Below are positions 24,113 to 31,455 of a stretch of 47,312 bases of DNA, in pieces (within the stretch, counting starts at the first letter, position 1; every line of letters starts with the position of its first letter). The notes beneath the pieces were generated by a model. The model had not been told where the DNA came from. It saw only the letters and a program-made list of their open reading frames with translations, and made no database searches. Source of the stretch: Thiohalocapsa sp. (lineage in GTDB: Bacteria > Pseudomonadota > Gammaproteobacteria > Chromatiales > Chromatiaceae); contig JAIPFF010000044.1 in the NCBI GenBank assembly GCA_021736785.1, positions 1-47,312 of the forward strand. The letters run 5' to 3'. Position numbers and translations under genes: made by a program.

Positions 24113-24940
24113 TTAGCCGGCGCCCCGCTGCCAGCTATAGCGCTTGATCAAAAACACGCAGAGGCTGTCGAGGATATAACCCATGATGCCGATGGTGAGC
24201 ACCATTGCGGTCAGGTTGTTATACGACAGCGTTTCACGAGCGTCTTGGATCGTATAGCCTAGGCCCGTGGTCACACCGAGAAATTCCGCTGGAATGATGA
24301 CGACCCAGGCGACACCGAGCGCCAATCGGATGCCCGTGAGCACATCGAACGTGATCGCCGGCATAATGATTTTGGTCAGCATCTGCCACGGCGTTGCGCC
24401 GAGATTGCGCGCGACTTTGAACCATGCCGGATCGACCTTTGCCAGCCCCGCCGATGTCGCGTAAATCACCGGCCATACCGATGCAACGGCAATCAGGAAG
24501 ATGATTGACTGATTCCAGGTCGCGAATACGAACAAGGCCACAGGAGTCCACGACAAGGGACTGATCATGCGCAGAAACTGAAACGGTGAATTACTCAATT
24601 CCCGGAATCGTTTGCTGCGCCCTACCAGTATGCCGACGGGAATGCCGATAGCGATCGCTATCAGCAGCCCGAGACCGAGTCGATAGCCGCTCGTCATCAC
24701 GGCGCTCTGGATCTTTCCGTTCGCCCAGAGCTCCGGGAACGCCTGGAAGGTCGGAATCGGCCCGAAGGTGGAAAAGCTCGCCGTCTGCGGATTGCTGGCG
24801 AGCAAATAGGCACCGAGCCACCAAAAGGCCAGCAAAATCGCCAGACCGCCGACGAAATTGGCCAGGTTGCGGCCGGAGGACTTCAGTGCCGCCCCCGCCG
24901 CCGTGAAGTCCAGGCCGGACATGGTCGCCCCCCCACTCAT
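24113..24940 (-). CDS. NitT/TauT-type ABC permease, copy 1
   Basis: 275-residue inner-membrane permease (six hydrophobic segments). The EAA loop KVARNLGATPWQMLTKIIMPAITFDVLTGIRLALG contacts the ATPase. The paralogue at 19950-20789 is very close in sequence. Its start codon overlaps the stop of the binding-protein gene by ATGA. As part of the P15K-ATPase-SBP-permease operon next to scnBAC, it most likely transports thiocyanate or cyanate; the family also moves nitrate, taurine and sulfonates. Confidence 0.92.
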   Translation of the reverse strand: MSGGATMSGLDFTAAGAALKSSGRNLANFVGGLAILLAFWWLGAYLLASNPQTASFSTFGPIPTFQAFPELWANGKIQSAVMTSGYRLGLGLLIAIAIGIPVGILVGRSKRFRELSNSPFQFLRMISPLSWTPVALFVFATWNQSIIFLIAVASVWPVIYATSAGLAKVDPAWFKVARNLGATPWQMLTKIIMPAITFDVLTGIRLALGVAWVVIIPAEFLGVTTGLGYTIQDARETLSYNNLTAMVLTIGIMGYILDSLCVFLIKRYSWQRGAG

Positions 24941-26256
24941 AACTGAATGAGCTCCGTGCGTGTATAGGGGTCGCCGGTCTGCGGCACGCTCGGGTCGTTA
25001 CGCCAGGCCGGATACTGCTCGAGCGTCTTTTTGATGTACTCGTACTGCACCAAGTCGTCGGCAACGAACTCGGGCGACAGATCGGCCAGAAAGCCGGTCT
25101 CGCCGGTCACCAAGGTATCCTTGAGCTCGGTGACCACTTGCTCCGTCGCCGAGCGGTAGGGCCAACTCTGGAAGTTGATGCGGTTCTGGCCCCACTCGAC
25201 GTGCTTGATGGCCTGCGGGTTGTCGTAATAGGCGGGGTCGTAGAACAGCATCGCGCGCTCGATGACCTCTTTCGGGAACGGCATATAGCGCGCGCCGTCT
25301 CGCGAGAGCATCTCGGCCATCTCCTGGCGGTTCTCGCCCAGGTAAAGCTGCGCCTTGACGACGGCGTTGTGTACCGCCTGCGCCCAAGCCGCGCGGTCCG
25401 GGTCCATCGCATCGGCCTCATGCATGACCACCACGCAGCAAGGGTGCCCTTTCCAGACGTCGCCGGTGAAGCGCAGGACCTTGCCGCCCGCCTTCAGCTC
25501 GCCGAGGGCGTTGAACGGCTCCGCCACGCAATAGCCGTCGATGGTCTTTGACGCCAGCGCCGGCGGCATATCGGGCGGATTCAGCACGAGGAAGTTGCAT
25601 TCGTTATCCGCCAGCGGCTCGGTTTGGGGACGAATCACCGGTGTGATGCCCGCCTCCTTCATGATCTTCTGCGAGACCACGTTATGGATCGAGTACCAAT
25701 ACGGCACCGCGAATTGCTTGCCGCCGAAGTCCTTGGGCGAATTGATGCCGCTGTCTTTGTGGACCACGACAGCGGAACCGTTGGTGTGGTCCCAGGCGGT
25801 CACCTTGAGCGGGAACTTATTGTTGTAGCGCATCCAGATCGGAATCGGGATGAGCAGGTGGGTGAGGTTGAAACGATGCGACGCGAACGCCTCGACCAGC
25901 GGCGACCAGCCACGGATCAGGGTCGGGCGCTCCGACTCGAGGCCTTCGTCCTTGAAGTAGCCCATCTCGTGCGCCACCAGCAGCGCTGCGGCATCGGTAA
26001 TGGGTATGTAGCCGATGCGGACTACCGGATCGAACTGCTTCTCTTTCGCGAAGGTGGCCGCGCTCGGTACCAGACCCGCCAACGCCGCGGCAAGGCCACT
26101 GGTCTTCAGGAATGTACGGCGACTGACGCCGGTGCCGAGTATGCCGCTGAACAGCGGATCGCTGTCGAGCACCAGCTTCGGGTCGTCGATGCCGTCGTGT
26201 TGACGCTTCAGGTGAAGGCCCGGGACCTCCAGTCCGCCGAATTGCTTTTTCATCAT
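24937..26256 (-). CDS. Tat-exported ABC substrate-binding protein (CmpA/NrtA/SsuA-like)
   Basis: 439 residues. An unusual 44-residue polar leader (about MKKQFGGLEVPGLHLKRQH onward) precedes a twin-arginine motif SRRTFLK at 45-51 and a hydrophobic ALAGLVPSAA stretch. The mature part starts RIGYIPITDAAALLVAHEMGYFKDEGLE, typical of NMT1/SsuA-like two-lobed binders, and later GYCVAEPFNALGE and WKGHPCCVVVMH. It resembles the NrtA-like protein at 38783-40279 in these motifs. Tat export suggests folding before transport, possibly with a bound cofactor. The start has GAGGA upstream; the ATG one codon later is equally possible. Confidence 0.88.
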   Translation of the reverse strand: MMKKQFGGLEVPGLHLKRQHDGIDDPKLVLDSDPLFSGILGTGVSRRTFLKTSGLAAALAGLVPSAATFAKEKQFDPVVRIGYIPITDAAALLVAHEMGYFKDEGLESERPTLIRGWSPLVEAFASHRFNLTHLLIPIPIWMRYNNKFPLKVTAWDHTNGSAVVVHKDSGINSPKDFGGKQFAVPYWYSIHNVVSQKIMKEAGITPVIRPQTEPLADNECNFLVLNPPDMPPALASKTIDGYCVAEPFNALGELKAGGKVLRFTGDVWKGHPCCVVVMHEADAMDPDRAAWAQAVHNAVVKAQLYLGENRQEMAEMLSRDGARYMPFPKEVIERAMLFYDPAYYDNPQAIKHVEWGQNRINFQSWPYRSATEQVVTELKDTLVTGETGFLADLSPEFVADDLVQYEYIKKTLEQYPAWRNDPSVPQTGDPYTRTELIQL

Positions 26257-26302
26257 CGTCAGTCCTCGTTTATGAGTCGGATGCCGGGAGAGCAGCCGGC
26301 GA

Positions 26303-27142
26303 TCAGCCGTGCTGGCCGGCCGCCTGCGGTTCGTTCGCCGCGATGGCCTCTTGGGCCGCCTCGTTCCCTTTTGGCCCCGACTTCCCCTGGGCCGCGTCCT
26401 GAAAGGCATCCATCAGGCGTGTGCGCATCGCCTGAACAGCCGGATCGTGTCGCTCGCGCGGGTCCGGCAGATCGACTTCCAACTCCGTCATGATCCGGCC
26501 CGGGCTGCCGGCCATGATCACGGCCCGGTCGGCCATGATGACGGCCTCGTCGATGTCGTGGGTGACGATGACGACGTTGAATCCGAGTCGTTTCGCGATC
26601 GAGCGCACGTCGCGCTGAAGCGCCGAGCGGGTAAACGCATCCAGCGCCGAGAAGGGCTCGTCGAGCAGCAGTAGTTCCGGCTCCATGACCAGCGACCTTG
26701 CCAACGCCACGCGCTGCTGTTGTCCGCCGGACAAGTCTTGGACGTTGTTGTCCGCGTGCGCCTCCAGGTCGACCAGCCGGATCGCCTCTTCGACCCGCTC
26801 GCGGATGCGCGCTTCCTTCCAGCCGGCAAAGCGCAGACCGGTACCTACGTTCTGCGCCACCTTCATCCAGGGATAGAGGTGCGGCGCCTGGAACATCATC
26901 ACCCAGTGCGGCGAGGGCTTTTGCACGACTTCCTCATCCAGCCGCACCGTGCCTCCGCTGGCCTGCAGCAGGCCGGCCAGGATGTGCAACAGGGTCGACT
27001 TACCGCACCCCGAGCGGCCGATGATTGCCAAAACCTCGCCGGGCGGCGACTGCAGACTCACGCCGTCGAAGGTGAGCGGGCTTTTCGCGCTGTAGCGATG
27101 TTTCAGTTGATCGATGTGAATATTTACGCCGCGTATCGACAT
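26303..27142 (-). CDS. ABC transporter ATPase (NitT/TauT type)
   Basis: 279 residues. Walker A is GRSGCGKST, the Q-loop is MMFQAPHLYPW, the signature is LSGGQQQR, Walker B is LLLLDEPFSALD and the H-loop is IVTHDIDEA. The ~40-residue C-terminal tail is Ala/Gln/Glu-rich and poorly conserved. It is the only ATPase near the two close permease paralogues at 19950 and 24113 and probably energises both. Confidence 0.93.
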   Translation of the reverse strand: MSIRGVNIHIDQLKHRYSAKSPLTFDGVSLQSPPGEVLAIIGRSGCGKSTLLHILAGLLQASGGTVRLDEEVVQKPSPHWVMMFQAPHLYPWMKVAQNVGTGLRFAGWKEARIRERVEEAIRLVDLEAHADNNVQDLSGGQQQRVALARSLVMEPELLLLDEPFSALDAFTRSALQRDVRSIAKRLGFNVVIVTHDIDEAVIMADRAVIMAGSPGRIMTELEVDLPDPRERHDPAVQAMRTRLMDAFQDAAQGKSGPKGNEAAQEAIAANEPQAAGQHG

Positions 27143-27155
27143 TGTTGATTCCCCG

Positions 27156-27545
27156 CTAGATCTGCGTCAGCCGTGCCTGGACCTGCTCCATCCGCTTGGC
27201 CAGATCGGCCTCGTCCACCAGCCCGCGACGGATCATCGAGTGCGCCAGTGCAAGCAGTTGGCGCTCAGGGAACGGAACATCCGCGTAGAGCTCCTCGCTC
27301 AGCTCGTCTTCTTCCCAGCGGCGCTCCAGCGCCGGCAGAGCGCAATTCACCTCGGCCAGCACGTCACAGGTGGCCTCGAGCGTCACCTTCCACGGCGGGT
27401 CGGGATTGGTGACGCCGTATTCGGAGGCCAGATCGCCCCAGACGCGGCCCTCTCGGCGCACCTTTTCAAGAAGACCGATCGGTCCGGTGTCCAAGCTCTC
27501 CGGGCCGCGGCCGGAGCTGCTTTCCCGACTTTGGGATTCGCTCAT
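27156..27545 (-). CDS. P15K-like thiocyanate hydrolase activator (NHase-beta N-domain fold)
   Basis: 129 residues. The helical pattern GLLEKVRREGRVWGDL, PWKVTLEATCDVLAEVNCALPALERRWEEDELSEELYADVPFPERQLLALAHSMIRRGLVDEADLAKRMEQV resembles the N-terminal domain of nitrile hydratase beta and its accessory proteins (about 130 aa, like P15K of Thiobacillus). Such proteins deliver or install cobalt in the alpha/gamma subunit by swapping. Being first in the ABC operon and divergent from the first cynR links it to the SCN system. GAGGAG-GA ribosome binding site. The exact family assignment is from pattern recognition only. Confidence 0.7.
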   Translation of the reverse strand: MSESQSRESSSGRGPESLDTGPIGLLEKVRREGRVWGDLASEYGVTNPDPPWKVTLEATCDVLAEVNCALPALERRWEEDELSEELYADVPFPERQLLALAHSMIRRGLVDEADLAKRMEQVQARLTQI

Positions 27546-28063
27546 TGGTCTCTCCTCCTCGGTAGTCGTTTTCAGTGCCCGCGGTGAACGGGCTGCCCGG
27601 CCGGGACCATCGCCTACGGCAGCGAAGCTCGCCGGGTCGTTCTCGATCTCGGTTAAACAGATGCTCGCTAGCAAAGGTTTACCCCGGCGGAATCGGCGCC
27701 CTTTCGTGTTTTCAGACCGCAATATCGAACACAATTAATCGAGCGATGCACTTGCAAGCGGGGATAACCGCACAACGTTTCATTGATGAAAAACGCCGAC
27801 TCGAAGCCCTTGCTGCACAGCGCTTGTTTAGCCCTCTAGCTGCCGAAGATTCATCTGTGGCAATGCACGATTGTGATTGACAGCAGTCACCTCTTTCACA
27901 TTAACTTCGCCCCAGCATTCCAGTGCAACGCGGTGGGCGCATTAGCGGATGTCGACTCGGGTTTCCATAGCGGGGATTAACCGAGCGATCACGTGGGTAA
28001 CTGTGCATCAGGCGCAAAGAGTTGTCCAAGATCAGTTTCTGATTGGCTCTATAGGATTCCGCT
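27546..28063. other. 518-bp divergent promoter region between the P15K-like gene and cynR copy 1
   Basis: No gene is evident. Box B covers its right end. Two similar motifs, ATTAATCGAGCGATGCAC (near 27734) and ATTAACCGAGCGATCACG (near 27977), and the related GCGGGGAT(T)AACCG near 27757 and 27969, occur as imperfect direct repeats of unknown meaning. Confidence 0.5.
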
Positions 28064-28067
28064 ATGG
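28022..28067. promoter_or_regulatory. CynR-like box B, at the start of cynR copy 1
   Basis: 46-bp element: TTGTCCAAGATCAGTTTCT at its left end and the dyad ATAGGATTCCGCTAT (28051-28065) at its right end; the regulator's ATG (28064) lies inside the right half-site. It matches box C at 38 of 46 positions and box A at 34 of 46. This position predicts autorepression of the regulator and control of the divergent P15K-importer operon. Confidence 0.85.
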
Positions 28068-29041
28068 AACGAAACATCATGTTCCCGCGCTCGATCCGCT
28101 ATCTGATGGCGGTCGCCGAGCACGGTAGCTTCACCAGGGCGGCCCAGGCGCTGTATGTCTCTCAGCCGACGCTCTCTCAGCAAATCAAGCAGTTGGAGGA
28201 GGCTTTGGATGTCGAGTTACTCGACCGCTCCGAGCGCACGGTGCGGCTGACCGAGGCCGGGAATATTTATCTGCATCATGCGAAAAAAGCACTGGGGGAG
28301 TTGGACGCGGGCCAGCGCGCGATTCACGATCTACAAGACTTGAACAGCGGCTTGCTGACGATCGGCATGACGCCCGTGACGGACTTCCTGACGGCTCCGC
28401 TGCTTGATCATTTCAATGCCCGTCACCCGGGAATCGTGATCGAAACGCTGGAAATGTCCCAGGAAGAATTGGAGGCAGGTATCGCCGACGACCGGCTCGA
28501 TCTCGGCATTGCTTTCAGTAATAGCTTGTCCGGCGGCTCGAGAGCGAACGACATCGAGCCACGCGTGCTGTTCATCGAAACGCTGAATCTGTCCGTGGGG
28601 GTCAGTCATCCCTGCGCCGGCTATCGCGAGCCGCTCACCGCCAGGGGCTTGGAGCAAGAGCCGCTCGTGCTTCTGAATGCCGACTTCGCGCTTCGCCGCC
28701 TGTTCGACATCCACTGTCTGGAGCACGAGATCAGGCCGAATGTCGCCATCGAGACCGACTCACTCAGCGCCATCGTCGAGATCGTCAGGCTGGGCCGATT
28801 GGGCACTGTCCTACCCGGCAGCATCGCCCGCACCCAGCACGATCTGCGTCTCGTATCGCTGACACCCGAGATGCCGCACCATGCGGTGACACTGGTGTGC
28901 CGAAAAGGCGCCTATAAGAGCCCCGCGTGCAGGGCATTCATGGACTTGGCCACTTACGCCTGCATCGGTGCGAACGATCAGCCTGAGCAGCATCCGCAAT
29001 TCTGGCCCGGGCGCCTATTCGATGCGTCTGACATTGGCTGA
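28064..29041 (+). CDS. cynR: LysR-family regulator, CynR-like, copy 1
   Basis: 325 residues. The winged-HTH start FPRSIRYLMAVAEHGSFTRAA, VSQPTLSQQIKQLEEAL and LLDRSERTVRLTEAG closely resembles E. coli CynR as I remember it, as do the linker GQRAIHDLQDL and the effector-domain IGMTPVTDFLTAPLL and DDRLDLGIAF. CynR responds to cyanate in E. coli; here cyanate or thiocyanate is the likely effector. It starts within its own box B. A second ATG at codon 6 (28079) fits the CynR start, but the five extra residues are also conserved in the paralogue at 30456. Confidence 0.88.
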   Translation: MERNIMFPRSIRYLMAVAEHGSFTRAAQALYVSQPTLSQQIKQLEEALDVELLDRSERTVRLTEAGNIYLHHAKKALGELDAGQRAIHDLQDLNSGLLTIGMTPVTDFLTAPLLDHFNARHPGIVIETLEMSQEELEAGIADDRLDLGIAFSNSLSGGSRANDIEPRVLFIETLNLSVGVSHPCAGYREPLTARGLEQEPLVLLNADFALRRLFDIHCLEHEIRPNVAIETDSLSAIVEIVRLGRLGTVLPGSIARTQHDLRLVSLTPEMPHHAVTLVCRKGAYKSPACRAFMDLATYACIGANDQPEQHPQFWPGRLFDASDIG

Positions 29042-29158
29042 AGATCGCGGAAGTCGACAGTCGCGGACTTGGCGGTGACGGGGCCCGCGTCCCCCAGAGG
29101 GGATGTTCCGGGGATCAGGCCGGGCCCGAGCGACCGCGCCCGATCAATCCGCGCCGGC

Positions 29159-30073
29159 TCAACCGCGGGCGACCGCCGCCCCGGGATGGCGCACTGCAGG
29201 ATCGAGAAAGGGCTTGATCGCATCGGCGGCATCGCCGGGGTGCTCTTCGTAGAACGACAGCTTGCCCGCCGGGACCCGCACCGTCGTCACATTCGCGGCT
29301 CCGGCCATCGCCTCCATCTCAAGCCTGGATTTGGCCGGCGCCTGTTCCGAAAACAGGCTCAACACGGGGACGTCGATCCGCTCCAGCGCCGACAGCAATT
29401 CCGACCGCGAGCGGAACGGGTCGAGACGCCCGGTAACGAAGCGCGCCGATGCATGGCGGGCGCCGGAGTTACGGGTAACCCGCAGCTTTTCGCGCATGCG
29501 CTCCTTGTTCAGCCACCGCGGATCTCCGTAGACATGACCCCTCGCCATCATGCCGATCACCAAGCGATTGATGTTCAGCCGATACAGCAGCGGCCCGATC
29601 ACCGGTGGATCGAAGGCTTTCGCCAATTTCGCGAACATCGGCCGGTCGCCTCGCATCATTGTCGGTAGCGGACCGCGCCAAGTGGGAGACAGCAGCACCA
29701 ACCGCTCCGACGCCGGCCCATGCTCGGCGAAATGCTTGGCGACATAGCTCGCCGCGTGCCCGGCGGCAATGACGGCATAGCTTTCCGAGACGACCTCGCC
29801 GAACAAATATCGCAGAAATTCATCGTAAAGCGACGGCCGCCAGTCGATGCGAGGCCGGTCCCGATCGCCGAATCCCGGCCAGTCTACAGCGAGGGTTTCG
29901 AATGACGAGCACAGCAGAGACTGCAGCGGCTGCATTTCGGCCCGTGTCGAAATCGAGCTCAACGCGGGCAACATCAGTACTGGCGGACCGCTACCAAGCC
30001 GGTCTATGCCCAACTCGACCCGCCGGCCTTCGCAAGACCATGCAATCGGCGCTTCAGTCACGGTGCGCGACAT
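29159..30073 (-). CDS. Alpha/beta-hydrolase-fold protein with altered nucleophile site
   Basis: 304 residues. The fold signs are PPVLMLPALSSISTRAEM (oxyanion-hole strand), LAVDWPGFGDRDRP, and the nucleophile elbow AAGHAASY. Where G-x-S-x-G is expected, Ala107 replaces the Ser; the late acid (TGRLDPF) and the C-terminal His (EEHPGD) are present. It may be non-hydrolytic, use Ser109 in another geometry, or act as a lyase/sensor. It is convergent with cynR copy 1 and lies 340 bp from box C. No substrate can be assigned; the family includes hydroxynitrile lyases and haloperoxidases. Confidence 0.75.
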   Translation of the reverse strand: MSRTVTEAPIAWSCEGRRVELGIDRLGSGPPVLMLPALSSISTRAEMQPLQSLLCSSFETLAVDWPGFGDRDRPRIDWRPSLYDEFLRYLFGEVVSESYAVIAAGHAASYVAKHFAEHGPASERLVLLSPTWRGPLPTMMRGDRPMFAKLAKAFDPPVIGPLLYRLNINRLVIGMMARGHVYGDPRWLNKERMREKLRVTRNSGARHASARFVTGRLDPFRSRSELLSALERIDVPVLSLFSEQAPAKSRLEMEAMAGAANVTTVRVPAGKLSFYEEHPGDAADAIKPFLDPAVRHPGAAVARG

Positions 30074-30455
30074 TGAAGATTACGGAACGGATGAGTGCAT
30101 ATCAGGGAAAGCCACTAGTATGCACCGATCCAAGCGATGCACTGCTTTAGCGCGTACGTTATGTTTGGACCCGGGCGAAAACGATCGCCGCCGATTCAAT
30201 TCGTTGACGAGCATCATACTTGCTTACACGAATATTGGAGATTTCTATTACTTTTCACTAATACAATAATAATCGGAATTGATTGTATTCAATATTTTTC
30301 TGCCCGCATCGATCTTTACTTTCAACGACTTAGGAAGCACCATCCAGCCGTGCGCTTTAAATTTGATAGGCATCGCCTGATTATGGTGCAAGACTATGAT
30401 GCCCCTCGCACAGTTGTCCAAGACCATATTCCGATTGGCCCTATAGGCATCCACT
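30074..30455. other. AT-rich interval upstream of cynR copy 2
   Basis: 382 bp, no confident gene. From about 30215 to 30330 the base composition is sharply AT-rich relative to the window. An AATACAAT/ATTGTATT inverted repeat (14-nt spacer) lies at 30260-30289. Box C lies at the right end. Confidence 0.6.
30260..30289. repeat. Inverted repeat AATACAAT-N14-ATTGTATT
   Basis: Perfect 8-bp arms at 30260-30267 and 30282-30289 in the most AT-rich stretch of the window. It could be a regulator site or a nucleoid-protein entry site for the cynR2 promoter. Confidence 0.5.
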
Positions 30456-30459
30456 ATGG
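30414..30459. promoter_or_regulatory. CynR-like box C, at the start of cynR copy 2
   Basis: 46-bp element beginning TTGTCCAAGACCATATTCC and ending with the dyad ATAGGCATCCACTAT (30443-30457); the regulator's ATG (30456) is inside the right half-site, exactly as in box B. It matches box B at 38 of 46 positions. Confidence 0.85.
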
Positions 30460-31424
30460 ATCGAAAAATAGTGTTTCCGCGCTCGATCCGCTACCTGCTG
30501 GCGGTCGCCGAACACAACAGCTTCACACGCGCTGCAGAGGCCCTCGCCGTCTCCCAGCCGACGCTGTCACAACAGATCAAGCAATTGGAGGAATCACTCG
30601 ACGTGCAGCTGCTCGACCGCTCGGGTCGTTCGGTTCGCCTCACCGACGCGGGCGAAGTCTATCTTCTGCACGCACGCCGCGCGCTCGGCGAGTTGAATGC
30701 GGCGCAACGGGCTATCCACGATCTTCAGGATCTGAGCCGCGGTTCGCTGCGCCTGGGTATGACGCCCATTACCGACTATTTGACGGCACCGCTGCTGGAT
30801 GCGTTCAACGCGCACTATCCGGGTATTTCGGTCAGCACACTGGAAATGCCGCAAGACGACATCGAGACAGGGGTGGCGGAAGACCGCATCGACATAGGCA
30901 TCGCCTTCACCAACACGCTGTCCTCGATGGCTTCATCCGGGAAGATCGAAGCGCATATCCTGTTCGGAGAAAAGCTCAACCTCGCCGTCGGCCACACCCA
31001 TGCCTGCGCCGAAGAACAAAGTCTGCTCAGCGCCGTCACGCTCGCGAACGAACCGCTGGTGCTGCTGAATTCGGACTTCGTGCTGCGACGCTACGTGGAC
31101 ATGTACTGCATGCAAAACGGCATTACGCCCCGCGTGGCAATGGAGACCAACTCGCTGAGTGTCATCGTCGAGATCGTTCGTCTGGGCCGCCTCGCCACGA
31201 TCCTACCGAACACCATCGCGACCGCGCAGCACGGAATTTGCTCCGTGAAGCTGACTCCGCAACTCCCCAATCACACCATTACGCTCATCTGCCGCAAAGG
31301 CGGCTACAAGAGCCCCGCCTGCAGCGCGTTCGGCCGGCTGGCGGCGGACTGGTGCGACGCGCGCGCGCAATCCCAGCCGGAGCCCGATGAAGCGCCCGTA
31401 TGCCACGGGCTATCGGACGCCTGA
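30456..31424 (+). CDS. cynR: LysR-family regulator, CynR-like, copy 2
   Basis: 322 residues, a close paralogue of the 28064 gene: FPRSIRYLLAVAEHNSFTRAA, VSQPTLSQQIKQLEESL, AAQRAIHDLQDLSRG, LGMTPITDYLTAPLLDAF, then PLVLLNSDFVLRRY and ETNSLSVIVEIVRLGRLATILP. The C-terminal ~20 residues differ from the paralogue. It probably regulates cynS or the importers together with copy 1; different effectors are possible since the effector-domain residues diverge more than the DNA-binding residues, in keeping with nearly identical boxes. Confidence 0.88.
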   Translation: MDRKIVFPRSIRYLLAVAEHNSFTRAAEALAVSQPTLSQQIKQLEESLDVQLLDRSGRSVRLTDAGEVYLLHARRALGELNAAQRAIHDLQDLSRGSLRLGMTPITDYLTAPLLDAFNAHYPGISVSTLEMPQDDIETGVAEDRIDIGIAFTNTLSSMASSGKIEAHILFGEKLNLAVGHTHACAEEQSLLSAVTLANEPLVLLNSDFVLRRYVDMYCMQNGITPRVAMETNSLSVIVEIVRLGRLATILPNTIATAQHGICSVKLTPQLPNHTITLICRKGGYKSPACSAFGRLAADWCDARAQSQPEPDEAPVCHGLSDA

Positions 31425-31455
31425 CTCGCCGCGGCCGCGCTTCGTCTCCGTGGAC

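Noticed and set aside
28051-28065. The ATAG-N7-CTAT dyad as an OxyR site
   Set aside because: OxyR sites need ATAGnTnnnAnCTAT and usually four such half-sites. The inner bases here do not fit, and the neighbouring LysR genes are CynR-like.
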